Part shown: positions 25,371 to 36,100 of the stretch, in pieces
How positions within the stretch are numbered: the stretch's first letter is position 1
Layout of the letters: every line of letters begins with the position of its first letter
Assembly (NCBI GenBank): GCA_023014365.1
Contig: JAEBUN010000022.1
Coordinates: forward strand, 744,001-808,000
DNA: 64,000 nt
Source of the DNA: Lepiota brunneoincarnata
Lineage: Eukaryota > Basidiomycota > Agaricomycetes > Agaricales > Agaricaceae
Reading direction: 5' to 3'
Notes under the pieces: generated by a model
The model's database searches: none
What the model was told of the DNA's origin: nothing
What the model saw: the letters and a program-made list of their open reading frames with translations, nothing else
Position numbers and translations under genes: made by a program

Positions 25371-26639
25371 TTGATAATTGTAAGCTTTCCCACCAAGCGA
25401 GTTTAACTGCCGTCCCCTCAAAAAAAAAGTTGATAAACCCCCCCCCCCCCCCCCCCCCCCCCCCCGCCGATAACAGTAGGAAAATTCATCGACATATAAA
25501 GCTTACTACACCATCTCTGATCTCGTGGGCACAGCGCCAACCTCAACGCGTACCGGCCAGTGCACTGGGAGCCAAACATCTATAAGAGGCATAGTACCAG
25601 CAACTAGGCCTTACCCGATTGTCCCTTTGCAACCACGGTCTTTCCGACGATTTATTCCGTTTGCGAAGGGTGTTGCGTACCAATAATTGTAGAATTCCGC
25701 GGGTAAAGGGTAAACCCCACATCTCGTCGAGGACCTAGAAAAAAAACTACAGGGGCAAGGCTGGCCGGGGTGTGATTAAAGTGGGCGTTGGGATCGATCC
25801 ATACACTCTGGCGCAACCATTACCAAATAATCAAGACCTCGAAATCGGAGTGAGGATATACCCTCACCATCTCATTCGCCACTGATCTGTAATCTGTGGT
25901 GATTTCGACACCCGGACAAACTTGCACGGCCGGTTTGGGCCGTCAATCTACAGACGTATCCTTTGCCATCAGGAGGTCCAATGTGCCCAATTTAATATCA
26001 AACGGGCCTTACAGCCAATGAGATTTCGAGGAAAATCACCGCTCGATGGCAGTGTTGTGTCCTGCCCGGGGTGTAGCTGTTAGGCCAAGGGTAAAGCTCG
26101 ACAGTATGCCCCGCGCTAGCGAACTACAAGGAAGTTCGTAACGTGTTGAGGTTGGATATTGAATAATGAGCCCTCAGAAGTAGCAGCAATAGTATTAGTT
26201 ACTGTCATAACAGCTACCGCCTCATTGGCGGTCTCCCCATCCATCAACAGAGATACCTCACACTCGCAGGATGGTCGAAAGGTGGGTTGACCAGGCGTAC
26301 TGTTGGATACCATCGGTTTGGTTTTGACTTTGTTTGTGTTAGGGGAGGAAGAGGTCGCGTCAAATTGATCATTCCAGCTCTTGCGCTGGACTTTCTCCAT
26401 GTACTGGGCTGTTTCCCAGCCAAGATCACATTACCGCATGAACAAGTGGATAGCACCCAGCAGTGCAATTTTCGTGGCTGTGACTCGGGAGAGTACTCCT
26501 CGAATCCCGAGCGCGCTGCGTTCATCGACTGAAGTGCCTTCTTTCTCCTCCATACTTCAATAACACAACAAAAGCGACGATAGTGAATTGGGCTTAGAGG
26601 GCGATGGAAGGGGGGAGGGCAGGGATGCGATGATTGGGA

Positions 26640-26870
26640 CTTATAGAACACCATGGCGGACAACATATACGCTTGACCTTGTTAGTAGGTTGCTTTCGGT
26701 TGTATTTACCGACATGCGGGCGTGCCATGGCATAAGAGGACGAGGGAAGGGGCTGCTGGCATACTACAGGTGATGTGAATGACGGGAAGCGAGGTGGAGG
26801 CTGGAAAAAAAAGGGAACATGAGTATGTAGGTTGAACATTGGACGCTCGATTCTGGATAGTGTAGGGACG
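26640..26870 (+). pseudogene. Fragment of a GBP/VLIG-like GTPase 3' end
   Basis: The stretch giving GGLLSVVF near 26,690, then a basic region, and the following tract with gagtatgtaggttgaa mirrors the last exon and 3' flank of the GTPase gene at 7,510-7,720. The reading frame is broken and no upstream exons of the family are present nearby. I read it as a truncated duplicate. Confidence 0.45.
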
Positions 26871-26960
26871 TCCTCTCGGCTACGCGAGGACGTCGCGATA
26901 GTCTCGTATTTGGCTCCCTCTTATCTCTTCCCTATCATACATAATACTTACTCTCTCTCT
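26858..26960 (-). repeat. Second arm of the hairpin-bearing inverted repeat
   Basis: Contains GACGTCCTC, a ten-base loop and GAGGACGTC, the inverted counterpart of the hairpin near 25,350, followed by ggctcc, matching the ggagcc of the first arm. The two arms enclose about 1.5 kb. A CT dinucleotide run lies just beyond. Confidence 0.55.
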
Positions 26961-27251
26961 CTTGTTTTACGTAGAAATATTTTTACATACATTACGCTCA
27001 TTTAGAATACGTGCCACGTAGGTACGCAAAATACAGTCTTTTCCCCCGAGAACTCGATTCAGCCTTACAATAGCCATACAAATATCGTAATGTAACGGGC
27101 CATGCTCACTTCTGGCAGTTTCACTGTCACTGCAGCATGCTCCCTGTATCGATGGTAATTGGTGTGCATGAGAACTATTGACCGGTAGCGACGGAACCGT
27201 GGTACACCTCCACACCATATTTAACTATCAAAATACCAGAAGGAATAGGCC

Positions 27252-28101
27252 CTACAAGTTCCTCCCCGGGATAACGTCCGAGTTATCGACACCGCCCAGT
27301 TGACTACCGGCTGGACTATCAAACCGCAATGTCGAGATATCTCGTGCAACTAGTGACTCCGTTAACTTGCAATTTGCCTCACGGATATTGATAATAAGCC
27401 GCGTTCCCTGAACAGGTGTAGAGTATAACTTGTGCAAACATCCACCTATTAAAGAAGACCTACGCAAATGCAGGACGTCACCATGGACCACCCAACAGAG
27501 ATGAGGCGCTTCTGGATTGTAGAGATGAGTGACCTACAGAGACCAATTTATTGCAGCTAATCCACCGAGACCGAAGGGTGATGCTATTTTGGATGCGGTC
27601 TGTAAAAGTCTGGGCAGGGCTATGAAGACTATGTGCCTGTGAGACCAGACAACTAGGACAAGTCCAAATAGTCATACCAAAGACTCTAGGTTTGGGCCTT
27701 ATGAGTAAGCCGTCCCAACCTGCAACACAGAGGAAGGCGGACACATGGAATGATAAACAGTGTTCCCTCTCGATAGAATAAGCAGACCATTGGCATATAT
27801 CTTTTCATTTTGTTCATTCTTTCACGAAGTGTGTTCCATGAGACCCCTGCTTCTCTAAGGGACCGGCAGAGCTTCATGATTGTCAGTGTAACGAAGGTCA
27901 CTAAACAGGATCAATTGTAGTATCATCAGATCAGAGGGTCTAAGTAGCCTACCTGAGCTTGCAAACCGATAGATCCTTCTTCATTTTAGTATATCCAGCA
28001 CCCGGAAAACATGAGAAACTGACATTGCTGAGCGCACCAGCTTGTTTAACTGTGATTCCGGGATGTTCCCATCATAAAAACACCCGTGAAATTGTACCCC
28101 A
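27252..28101 (-). pseudogene. DUF6533-type gene, 3' half (copy E), split from copy F by insertions
   Basis: Minus-strand exons give GVQFHGCFYDGNIPES (near 28,080), RIYRFASS (near 27,960), FVTLTIMKLCRSLREAG (near 27,880), YREGTLFIIP (near 27,760) and the C-terminal exon GTRLIINIREANCKLTES ending at 27,252. The gene is cut at the codon that precedes the GVxFHGC motif. The missing N-terminal half is found at 46,217-46,758 on the same strand and ends in GQEHTMDGV, which in copy C is contiguous with GVPFHGC. The intervening 18.1 kb consists entirely of retrotransposon-derived sequence with matching target-site duplications. The gene is therefore an insertion-killed paralogue of copy C. Confidence 0.85.
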
Positions 28102-28121
28102 TGTAAGGGGACGGGTGTCGC
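28102..28121. mobile_element. Solo LTR Y, left piece
   Basis: Begins TGTAAGGGG directly after CCCCA (28,097-28,101) and is cut after 20 bases by Gypsy-1. It continues at 44,535. The joined ends TGTAAGGGG and CCCCTAACA form short terminal inverted repeats, and the same CCCCA follows its right end at 44,855-44,859. This is the expected structure of an LTR with a 5-bp target duplication. Confidence 0.85.
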
Positions 28122-29987
28122 TGTTGCGCCGCAAAATCATTTCATTTGTGAAATCACTAGCTAATAAAGTAACTAACTCTCCGTTACTGAATAATATCAG
28201 TATATGGCCATGGTCAGACACTGGGTGCGAGAGATTTAGAATACTATCTAAATATGTGAAGGTGGATATCTCAGAAACAGAACCAGAACACCCAGACAAG
28301 TAAAAGTGATGTTAACTAACTTATGGGTGACAAGGCTATGGAAGAATGACTCTGGTATGAATGTACCCGAGCATTGTATCCGATACCGTGTTAACTAAGA
28401 TATTAGTTAAGATACTCATGACTGCACAAAAAGACCCATTTCTTCACCTCTGCCCTAGAAAGCGGACGAGTCGCAACACCTATGTCATCCGGATGGTACC
28501 TAGTCATAATAACAGGTCTGGGAGTGAATCTTGACAAAAGAATGTAGGGATTAGCTGAATGCCCTGACAAGAATGTGCCCTTGAAACAGTTCTGATGATA
28601 TTGAAACCTAAGGGATCGAATGGGGGTATCCCCGAGGGTACTCAGGGAAGGATGCCCCCTCATAGAAACAAAAAGAGATCAGAAATGATGAACTAGAAAA
28701 TGAAGATTGATAAGAATAGAATAAGCTAATTAATTCTAGTGTTAGTCTACTACCTGAAGACTATGGAAGTGGACTTTAGAACATTAGGGTTGAAAAGCTC
28801 AGGTGTGGAGAGTCTGAGAATAAAATAAAAACCAATAGATAAACGTTAGCGAGGAAACTTGCTAACCCGGCTGGCTGTGATATAAATAGCCAGGCACCTA
28901 GGGAGCAAGTCCCTGAGAGCAAATTGATGTCGCTGATATCGGAACTCCTAGAATGATGCTCCATAATGATGAGGAGACAATAAAATGATGAAGCTGAAGG
29001 CTTGTTTCAGGTATACCCATAAGTTAATTGTATATTGTTATAAAAACTTGTCTGTAAATTACATGGGAGGCAAGAAACCGCTTGCCTATTTCCCCCCCTG
29101 ATTGTATGGTTGATTAGGATAAGAATATAAAGCAATTTTACGCGATTTTCTTCGGTCATAAGACCACCAGAGACTTAAAGAGTTATACTCTTTAAAACCA
29201 GACCCTTTGAAATGATTGAGATATTGACAGACCCTTCTGCTTGACTCGAGAACTGAATACAAGTTGCTACGCCTCTTCGGTTCATAAGTAGAAAAGTTCA
29301 CTAACTTCCGTTTCTTTGGGTTCCTCTTAGAGGCCTTGCCTCAGAAGTATACCATTGAATTGTAGAGCTGTTTAATTGAGAAGCGAACATAGTACGCTAG
29401 GGCCCGTTGAAAACGCTGTCCACTAGGTCTATCTAGTTTAAAGATACTTACTGCAGGAGCTCGCTAGAAGCCTGTCTTGCTGAGTAGTATAAAAGTTTTA
29501 TTGCCTTGTTCAGAAGCTGTAGTGCGCTAGGGCCCGTTAGATAACGCCGTCCGCTAGGCCTACTAGCTTAAAGACACTTACTGCAGGAGCTTGTCAAAAG
29601 CCTGTCTCGCTGGGTAGTGTAAATTTACAGTATTGTCAAGAGAAAAGGATGTAGTACGCTAGGGCCCGTTAGAACATGTTGTCTGCTAGGTCTACGGAGG
29701 TTCACTGATTGCGAAAGCTTGCGTTTTGCCTGACTTATCGAATCGTGAAGATATTAGTTAACATATTATATAGCAACGACCGTCAAAAGTTCCCATTGTA
29801 TTCAGATAGAACAACTGTCTGTCTAGTTGGAGACTAAGAGAATAACGTACCAAAACCCTAAAAACACTAGAATTGAATATATTTCTGGAGATCTGCGACA
29901 ACCTCTCCCCCATGAACTTATAAAGTCGGAATTAGCGAACCTGTTAACGAACTTCATTTTCAATCTCGTAAAGTAATCCGCATTTCA
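28122..29987 (+). repeat. Gypsy-1 5' LTR with internal tandem repeats
   Basis: 1,866 bp, nearly identical to the LTR at 42,664-44,530. It contains three tandem units beginning tagtacgctagggcccgtt at 29,390, tagtgcgctagggcccgtta at 29,520 and again at 29,652, a period of about 130 bp, each with gcttactgcaggagc-like and cctgtcttgctg-like blocks. A TATA-like element (atataaat) near 28,880 and another (tatatagc) near 29,765 may drive transcription. Confidence 0.9.
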
Positions 29988-29989
29988 TC

Positions 29990-30006
29990 TGGAGCCCACC
30001 GTGAGG
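29990..30006 (+). other. Gypsy-1 primer-binding site
   Basis: TGGAGCCCACCG starts two bases after the LTR end. A leading TGG pairs with the CCA of a tRNA 3' end, the normal minus-strand primer. The same twelve bases follow the unrelated LTR of Gypsy-2 at 51,361. I could not assign the tRNA. Confidence 0.7.
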
Positions 30007-30064
30007 GGGAGTTCAGTGATTCAGAAACCTTGATTCTATTTTTAAATTATCAAAAATAACAAAA

Positions 30065-32051
30065 ATGTCTTTTGGTCAAGGACCAGAAATATCTACGTTG
30101 CGCTTGTCTGCCCAGGACACAAGCTAAGAAAGTCCTGAACCTAGTAGCACCAGTACAGTTCGAAGTACTAGAAATTCTAGAAGGACTCCTATTATTCCCG
30201 TAACAGCAGCTTATGAACGAATAGGAAGGAGTTCGGGCAAACAGAAAGAAGCTCAGAATCTAGAAAGTGAAATCCTCGAGACAGCTGTGACCGTACCAAG
30301 GAGTTCTGCACTCTATAAGATACAGAGTCACCCCTCCTTGCCAACAGTTAGCCCGTGGATTACCACTTACCTAGATTGGGACATTCCGGAAGATAGTTCT
30401 ACACTGGATCAATTACCAGGTGGTAACAACCCTACCGGAGGTTCTTCATCGGGCAACGCTTTGGTAGGAAATTCAGGAGGAAGTTCGCTACAGCAACCCA
30501 ATCCTTTACAACCTCCAGCGCAGCCCCAAAACCAGCTGTTGCAACCTCAGGCACTGTTACAGCAGCCACAACCACCAAACTCAACCAGCCTACCCCAGTC
30601 AGCAGTCAACAGAATGCCGGACTATAAAATGCCCCACCCTGGGGATTCTAAAGCTCCGCATTGGTCTGGCTTATACCCGGAAGAATTAGAAGAATTCTTC
30701 TATAATATACATAGAGACTCTATTTGATTTGGCCAATGTCCGAGATAGCGCCCAGAAAGTCAAATGGTTGCTCAGTTATGTATCCCCGGACGTCAGATAT
30801 GAGTGGGAAACCTTTGAAGAAGTAAGGTTAAACAATTGGGCTACCCTGCGAGAAAGGTTAAATAAAGAATACCCAGAACTAGTCGAAAGAAAGACAGGGT
30901 CATTTAGGAACTTAATGAAAGTATGCAGAAAATACAGAGACATAGCTATGGATGAGGAAGGAGAACTACTAGCTTTCAAGCGAAAATTCCTGCTTGAAGC
31001 GAATAAGTGCCTCCTTCCGCCAGCCGTAGTTACAAATAGAGAACTGGTAGAATTGTTCACGAAATCGTTAGATGAACGTTTTCAAGAGAGCTTGAATAAT
31101 TTGTTAACTATTAAAGGTACTCTACAGAACAACCAGTCACCAAGGGGTGAAGATCCTTACGAAATTATGGAAGTAATCAATAAAGCGGTGGACTTAGTCA
31201 GTGGTAAAACATTAACTAGGTCGTTAGCGAAAAGAGAAGAAGCCCCTGCTGTTACTAAGGAATTAATGGCAGGGGTAAAGAAAGAGGTCTCTACTCAAAA
31301 TACAAGTGAAGACTATACCAGGCTTAAATCAGAACTGGCTAATGTCAAGGACTCCCTGAATAACCAAGAAAAGTTGCTAAAAGCTTACCTAGAAAAGATG
31401 CAAACCTTCAACCAGCAAGGCGCTCTGGTTATTGAACGGCCTCGGCCGTTCAATAGTAATCCCGCCCCAAATGTATGGGATAAAGGGTGTTTCTTTTGTG
31501 GTATCTTTGGGCACGCCTGGGGTTCTTGCTTGAAAGCCCAAGACTATATAGCCCGGGGTCTAATTAAGTTAGAAAATAGAGAAATCAAAATGGCTGATGG
31601 GGCACCTATTCCCACTGGGAGAGGTCCCATGATCGAGCGGATTGACCGCCACTTACAGACAATGGCGCAGAATATGTATAGCAAACAACCAATGATAGGA
31701 TACGATCCCATAGAATTTAACAAGTTAGCAACGGCAGTAGCTAATAAAACTTGGGAGTGCCAAGGAGAAAGGCATACCTTCTCCATTATGACAGAAGATC
31801 CCCTAGTAAAGGGGCTCCAAGACCGAATTATAAAACTAGAGCAGGTTCTGACAACTCAGCTGTCCCAGCAGAACTCCGTCAAGCCACCGATACCTACTGA
31901 AGCTCCTAAAGACCGACTGATTGCTGAGCTTACAGCACAGTTGGGGAGGTTGGAGACCCAAGTACAGAGATGGGGAGATGAAACCCCGGAACAACAGTTC
32001 TTGGAGACCCGGACTAGCTCTGCAAAGACCGGGGGACCTTCGGGTTTTTAG
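30065..32051 (+). pseudogene. gag: Gypsy-1 gag (nucleocapsid-capsid), interrupted
   Basis: ATG at 30,065 opens MSFGQGPEIST. The frame has a TAA at 30,125-30,127, continues open through a Pro/Gln/Asn-rich region (30,287-30,727), and then needs a one-base shift near 30,710 to enter the long frame 30,729-32,051. That part contains the capsid-like helical region (KVKWLLSYV, WATLRERLNKEY, then ELVELFTKSL) and one CCHC zinc knuckle, CFFCGIFGHAWGSC, near 31,490, which binds RNA in the virus-like particle. The frame ends GGPSGF followed by TAG. The last codons form a slippery heptamer, so the protein is probably also made as a Gag-Pro fusion. The stop and the shift are likely post-insertion mutations. 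Confidence 0.85.
32042..32051 (+). other. Predicted -1 ribosomal frameshift site, gag to pro
   Basis: G GGT TTT (32,042-32,048) fits the X XXY YYZ rule in the gag frame and is followed immediately by TAG (32,049-32,051). In the -1 frame the sequence reads TTA GAC AGT TCG and stays open for more than 1,100 bases through the protease frame. Confidence 0.75.
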
Positions 32052-33163
32052 ACAGTTCGAGGAAGGCACAACGGGCACGAAAGATAATTACGCCACGTCG
32101 GACCCTGGAGCCTGAGGACGTTTCTGAAAGTGACAAAGACTCTCTACCGAGTGAAGACAAACTAATAAAGAAAGTTAGGAAGTTACCCGCCAAGTTAACT
32201 AACGAAAAACCAACAGAGTTGCCCTATAGAAAGGTGGTACCACTACCCCCAGCAGTGGAAGTCCCTCCTATACCTATGCGCTACCTAAAAGAAAAGGTAG
32301 AGAAAAGCTATAAACACCAAGCACCAGTAGAAGCTGGCTTGGACTTAGATGACTTGTTAACTAGAGTATTGAAAGGAGGAGCTCCCATTACTCAGGAAGA
32401 ATTGCTAGCTCTCTCTCCAAAATATAGGAATGCCTTTAAAGGGCGAATACAACAACGTCGAGTACCCGTAGAAATCACTCCTGGCAAGAAAACCAATATG
32501 GTTCGTTTTAGTGACGATGTTCACGAAGAACCTAGGGAAGAACCAGGACTCATCTCCGTTAATCTAGATGCACTACCGAACCATCCTAGACTAATTAAAA
32601 CGGTGTTTCAGACCAATGGTGAATGGGGTGAAGCCTGGACCACACAAGATCCTGTTATACAGTATTTAGACACTCTAGTACCCGAAGAAAGAAGCAAACA
32701 AGTCTTCGTGGGCAGGGAGTCGGAATCACTGCATGTAATCCCTACGCTAATTAACGGGGTCAGAGAAGAAGAAGCCCTACTAGACAATGGGTCGCAAATC
32801 ATATCTATGAGTAAGGAAGCGGCAGTAGCTTGCAACATAGCTTGGGATCCGGACATTACCATAAATATGCAAAGTGCGAATGGTCAGATAGAAAAGACTT
32901 GTGGGTTAGCCAAGGATGTGCCTTTTAAAATGGATAAAATAACAGTCTATCTACAAGTACATGTGATGCAGAAACCTGCTTACAGGGTTTTACTAGGGAG
33001 GCCTTTCGATGTTCTTACAGAAAGTGAGGTCAAGAATATGGCAAATGGAGGTCAGCTTCTGGTAATTAGAGATCCTAATACTAAAGCACGGATTACCTTG
33101 CCTACCTACGCTCGAGGAGAGTTACCTAAGATATTAAAGAATGAACTAGAAGGAAATTTTTAG
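32048..33163 (+). CDS. Gypsy-1 protease domain frame
   Basis: The frame entered by -1 slippage reads LDSSRKAQRARK and is open without interruption to TAG at 33,161-33,163. Near 32,780 it has EALLDNGSQIISM, the retropepsin active-site loop in which Asp is followed by x-G-S, and near 32,985 YRVLLGRPF, the conserved LLG of the second subunit strand. The domain cleaves the Gag-Pol polyprotein as a dimer. No credible ATG lies at its start, which supports translation by frameshifting. The gag-side stop and this frame have the same arrangement as pro in betaretroviruses, although the two are not close relatives. The frame is intact while its neighbours are not. Confidence 0.8.
   Translation, partial: LDSSRKAQRARKIITPRRTLEPEDVSESDKDSLPSEDKLIKKVRKLPAKLTNEKPTELPYRKVVPLPPAVEVPPIPMRYLKEKVEKSYKHQAPVEAGLDLDDLLTRVLKGGAPITQEELLALSPKYRNAFKGRIQQRRVPVEITPGKKTNMVRFSDDVHEEPREEPGLISVNLDALPNHPRLIKTVFQTNGEWGEAWTTQDPVIQYLDTLVPEERSKQVFVGRESESLHVIPTLINGVREEEALLDNGSQIISMSKEAAVACNIAWDPDITINMQSANGQIEKTCGLAKDVPFKMDKITVYLQVHVMQKPAYRVLLGRPFDVLTESEVKNMANGGQLLVIRDPNTKARITLPTYARGELPKILKNELEGNF
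33154..33163 (+). other. Predicted -1 ribosomal frameshift site, pro to pol
   Basis: A AAT TTT (33,154-33,160) is a canonical slippery heptamer in the protease frame and is followed at once by TAG. In the -1 frame the ribosome would read TTA GGT AAC CTC GAT GAA and remain open into reverse transcriptase. A weak stem ACCTC/GAGGT (33,167-33,171 with 33,196-33,200) could lie downstream. Confidence 0.75.
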
Positions 33164-36100
33164 GTAACCTCGATGAATTGGTGGATGACCAAGGAGAGGT
33201 AGCCTGTATTGTAGAATTAGACAAGAACGACGAACCATATATATGTGAACTGCTGCCTCTTCAAATGGATTCGTTCACTGAAGACGAGGTAAACATGATA
33301 TATTTGCAGAAAAGTTTTGAAACCGACCGGAGGACTTGTCAGGACAAGGAGGTATTCAAAACTTTCGCAAAACAAAGTATGGGTTATGCTGCAAATTATG
33401 GACAAATTGTAGCATTAGGAGAAACTGAAATAGAAGATGAATATGAAAGGCTGCTAAGCTTAGCAGGAAAAAAGTACAAACCAGTACATTTAAAAGTAAG
33501 ACCGGTATTGGGAGAAGTCCCCCGCGAATATCATATCAAAAGAGAAATCAAAGGGGACCCTTTGGAAGACTTGCCAATCTTACCTAAGATACTGCCGAAC
33601 TTTGAACCTATAGGCAGGTACACAGAGGAAAGAAAAGAACAGATGGATGAACAACATAGAGAATATTTCCTCTTACCAGAAGAGAGGAAACTAATGCATT
33701 ATTTAATAGGAGTACAGAATGAGGCGTTCGCCTGGGATGACACAGAAAGGGGAAGTTTCAAAACGGAATATTTTCCGCCAATTGAAATTCCTACTGTACC
33801 TCACGTCCCCTAGGTCGAAAGACATATGAGAATTCCCCCAGCTAGCTATGACGAAGTCTGTAAAATTATTAAAAGAAAAATAGCTGCAGGGGTCTATGAA
33901 CCTTCTAATGCCTCATATAGGTCTCGTTGGTTCTGCGTAGCCAAGAAAGACGGTAAAAGCTGGTGATTAGTGCACAGTCTTGAGCCGTTAAACAGAGTAA
34001 CTATAGCCCACTCGGGGTTACCACCAGCTACGGAAGAACTTGCGATGCATTTCGCCGGCCGAGCTTGCAATGGTGTATTAGATTTGTACGTGGGATATGA
34101 TGAAAGGCCCCTGGCAGAGACCTCAAGAGACATGATGACGTTTCAAACACCATTCGGTGCGCTAAGACTGACAACCTTACCCATGGGATGGATGAATGCT
34201 GTACCAATTTTTCACGACGATGTTACCTACACCTTGGCCGAAGAAATTCCGGAATACACGATGCCTTATATCGACAATGTACCTATTAGGGGACCATCGA
34301 CAAGGTATGAATTACCAGACAGAACTTGTGAGGTACTTCCCGAAAATCCCGGCATAAGGAAATTCATATGGGAACACATGAATAATGTAAATAGAATCTT
34401 ACAGAGGATGAAGTATGTAGGTGGTACTTTCTCGGGGCCTAAAACTACCTTATGTGCAGATGAGATTACTATAGTGGGTTTCATCTGTTTGTATAAAGGA
34501 AGGTTACCTACTAAAGACGCGATAGGGACTATATTGAGGTGGGGACCATGCGAAGACACTACAGACGTAAGAGCGTTCTTAGGAACCTCTGTGCGGTGTA
34601 GAAATCACATACCTAACTTCGTGATTATAGCCGGACCTATGTATGACTTACTCAAGAAAGATGTACCTTTTGAATGGGGCCCATTACAACAATTGGCTCA
34701 AGACAACTTAAAGAAGGTCATCGGGGATTGCTTTCCCACTAGAAACCCCAAATTCCCTAGCACCCAACCTATTGTGCTAGCCGTAGATTCATCTTGGCGA
34801 GCCACCGGGTATTATATCTATCAAAGGGATGAAATTGAGCCGGCAATAATACATTACGCAAGGTTCAACTCAATTCTGATGGATGAAAGACAGCAGCGGT
34901 ACTCACAACCCAAAAGAGAACTCTGTGGATTAAGAATGGTGCTAGAAGAAGAACGGTTTATGTTAGCCGGAAGTCGAAATCTGATGGTAGAAACGGACGC
35001 GAAATATTTAGCAGGAATGCTAAATAATCCCAGAAAACTACCTAATGCGACAGTTAATAGGTGGGTGGACTATATTAGAACCAATTTCCAATTCACATTG
35101 ATCCATAAACCCGGAAAGAATTTCGGACCGGATGGCTTATCCAGGCAAAGATGGTATCCAGGAGATCCAACAACAAGAGCCTATGATGATGGTTTGGAAG
35201 ATGAAGGAGAAGACTTCATAGTAATAAAAGAAGATCCTAGGGCAGAAGAACCCCTAAAATTAGAAGAATTCTACAATGAAATAGATAAGAGAACAGGGTA
35301 TAACCAGGGCATCGCCTTGGCTATTGACAAGTTTCAATTGGAAATTAGCAAGGCTGCTCAGTTAACCCAACGGGAGGAGCGGGTCAAAGAACAATTGGCC
35401 TGTTCGCCAGGGATTAGTGAGCCGACAAGGAAATTCTTAACTACTTTCAGTAGCGAAAAATTATTACCAGACTGGAATGAATTAAACCCAGATAAAGAAG
35501 CTGACATTTATGATGAGCTTCGAAGAACGGAAAAGGCCAAACTACAGGATGAGAGCCTACCAAAAATCAAGGACTGGCTGGCGTCTTCAGGAAAGAGAAA
35601 GTTATCTAATATATTAGATAAAGAACAAGCGAAATTTGTGAGGAATGCCTCTCATTTCTATTTAGATGATGATGGAAGGCTGTACCGGAGAACTGGTGGA
35701 AATACAGTGTTATTAGTAGTCGAAAAGGAACGCCACATGTACATGATGAGGGCAGCACATGACTCTCTTGGACACAGAGGGATTTATGCAACTCAGAAAA
35801 TGATATCCCAGTGATTCTGGTGGCCTAAACTTGAAAATGACGTCGCCTGGTTTGTAAATACCTGTCATGTATGCCAAGTCAGACAAAAGATGATATTAGA
35901 AACACCCCCAGTAGTAACACATACTCCATCAATATTCCAAGTCCTTCATGCAGATACCTTACATATGAGCCCCGGTTCAAATGGGTGTGCTTATATTGTA
36001 CATGGAAGATGTGCCCTGTCATCCTGGATGGAGGCTAAGGCCTTAAAGAAAGAAAGTGCCCACGCTATAGGACAATGGATATTTGAGGAGATAATTTGTA

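Larger units (their letters stand above)
22461..26639. other. Gene-poor interval, about 4 kb
   Basis: No gene family recognised on either strand. It holds an R1 fragment (23,685-23,775), a run of about 26 C (25,439-25,465), and one arm of a hairpin-bearing inverted repeat (25,300-25,370). A segment near 24,050-24,160 resembles the 3' untranslated sequence of the GTPase gene (7,690) and of the fragment at 26.8 kb. Frames near 22.8-23.1 kb and 26.1-26.6 kb have no recognisable motif. Confidence 0.4.
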
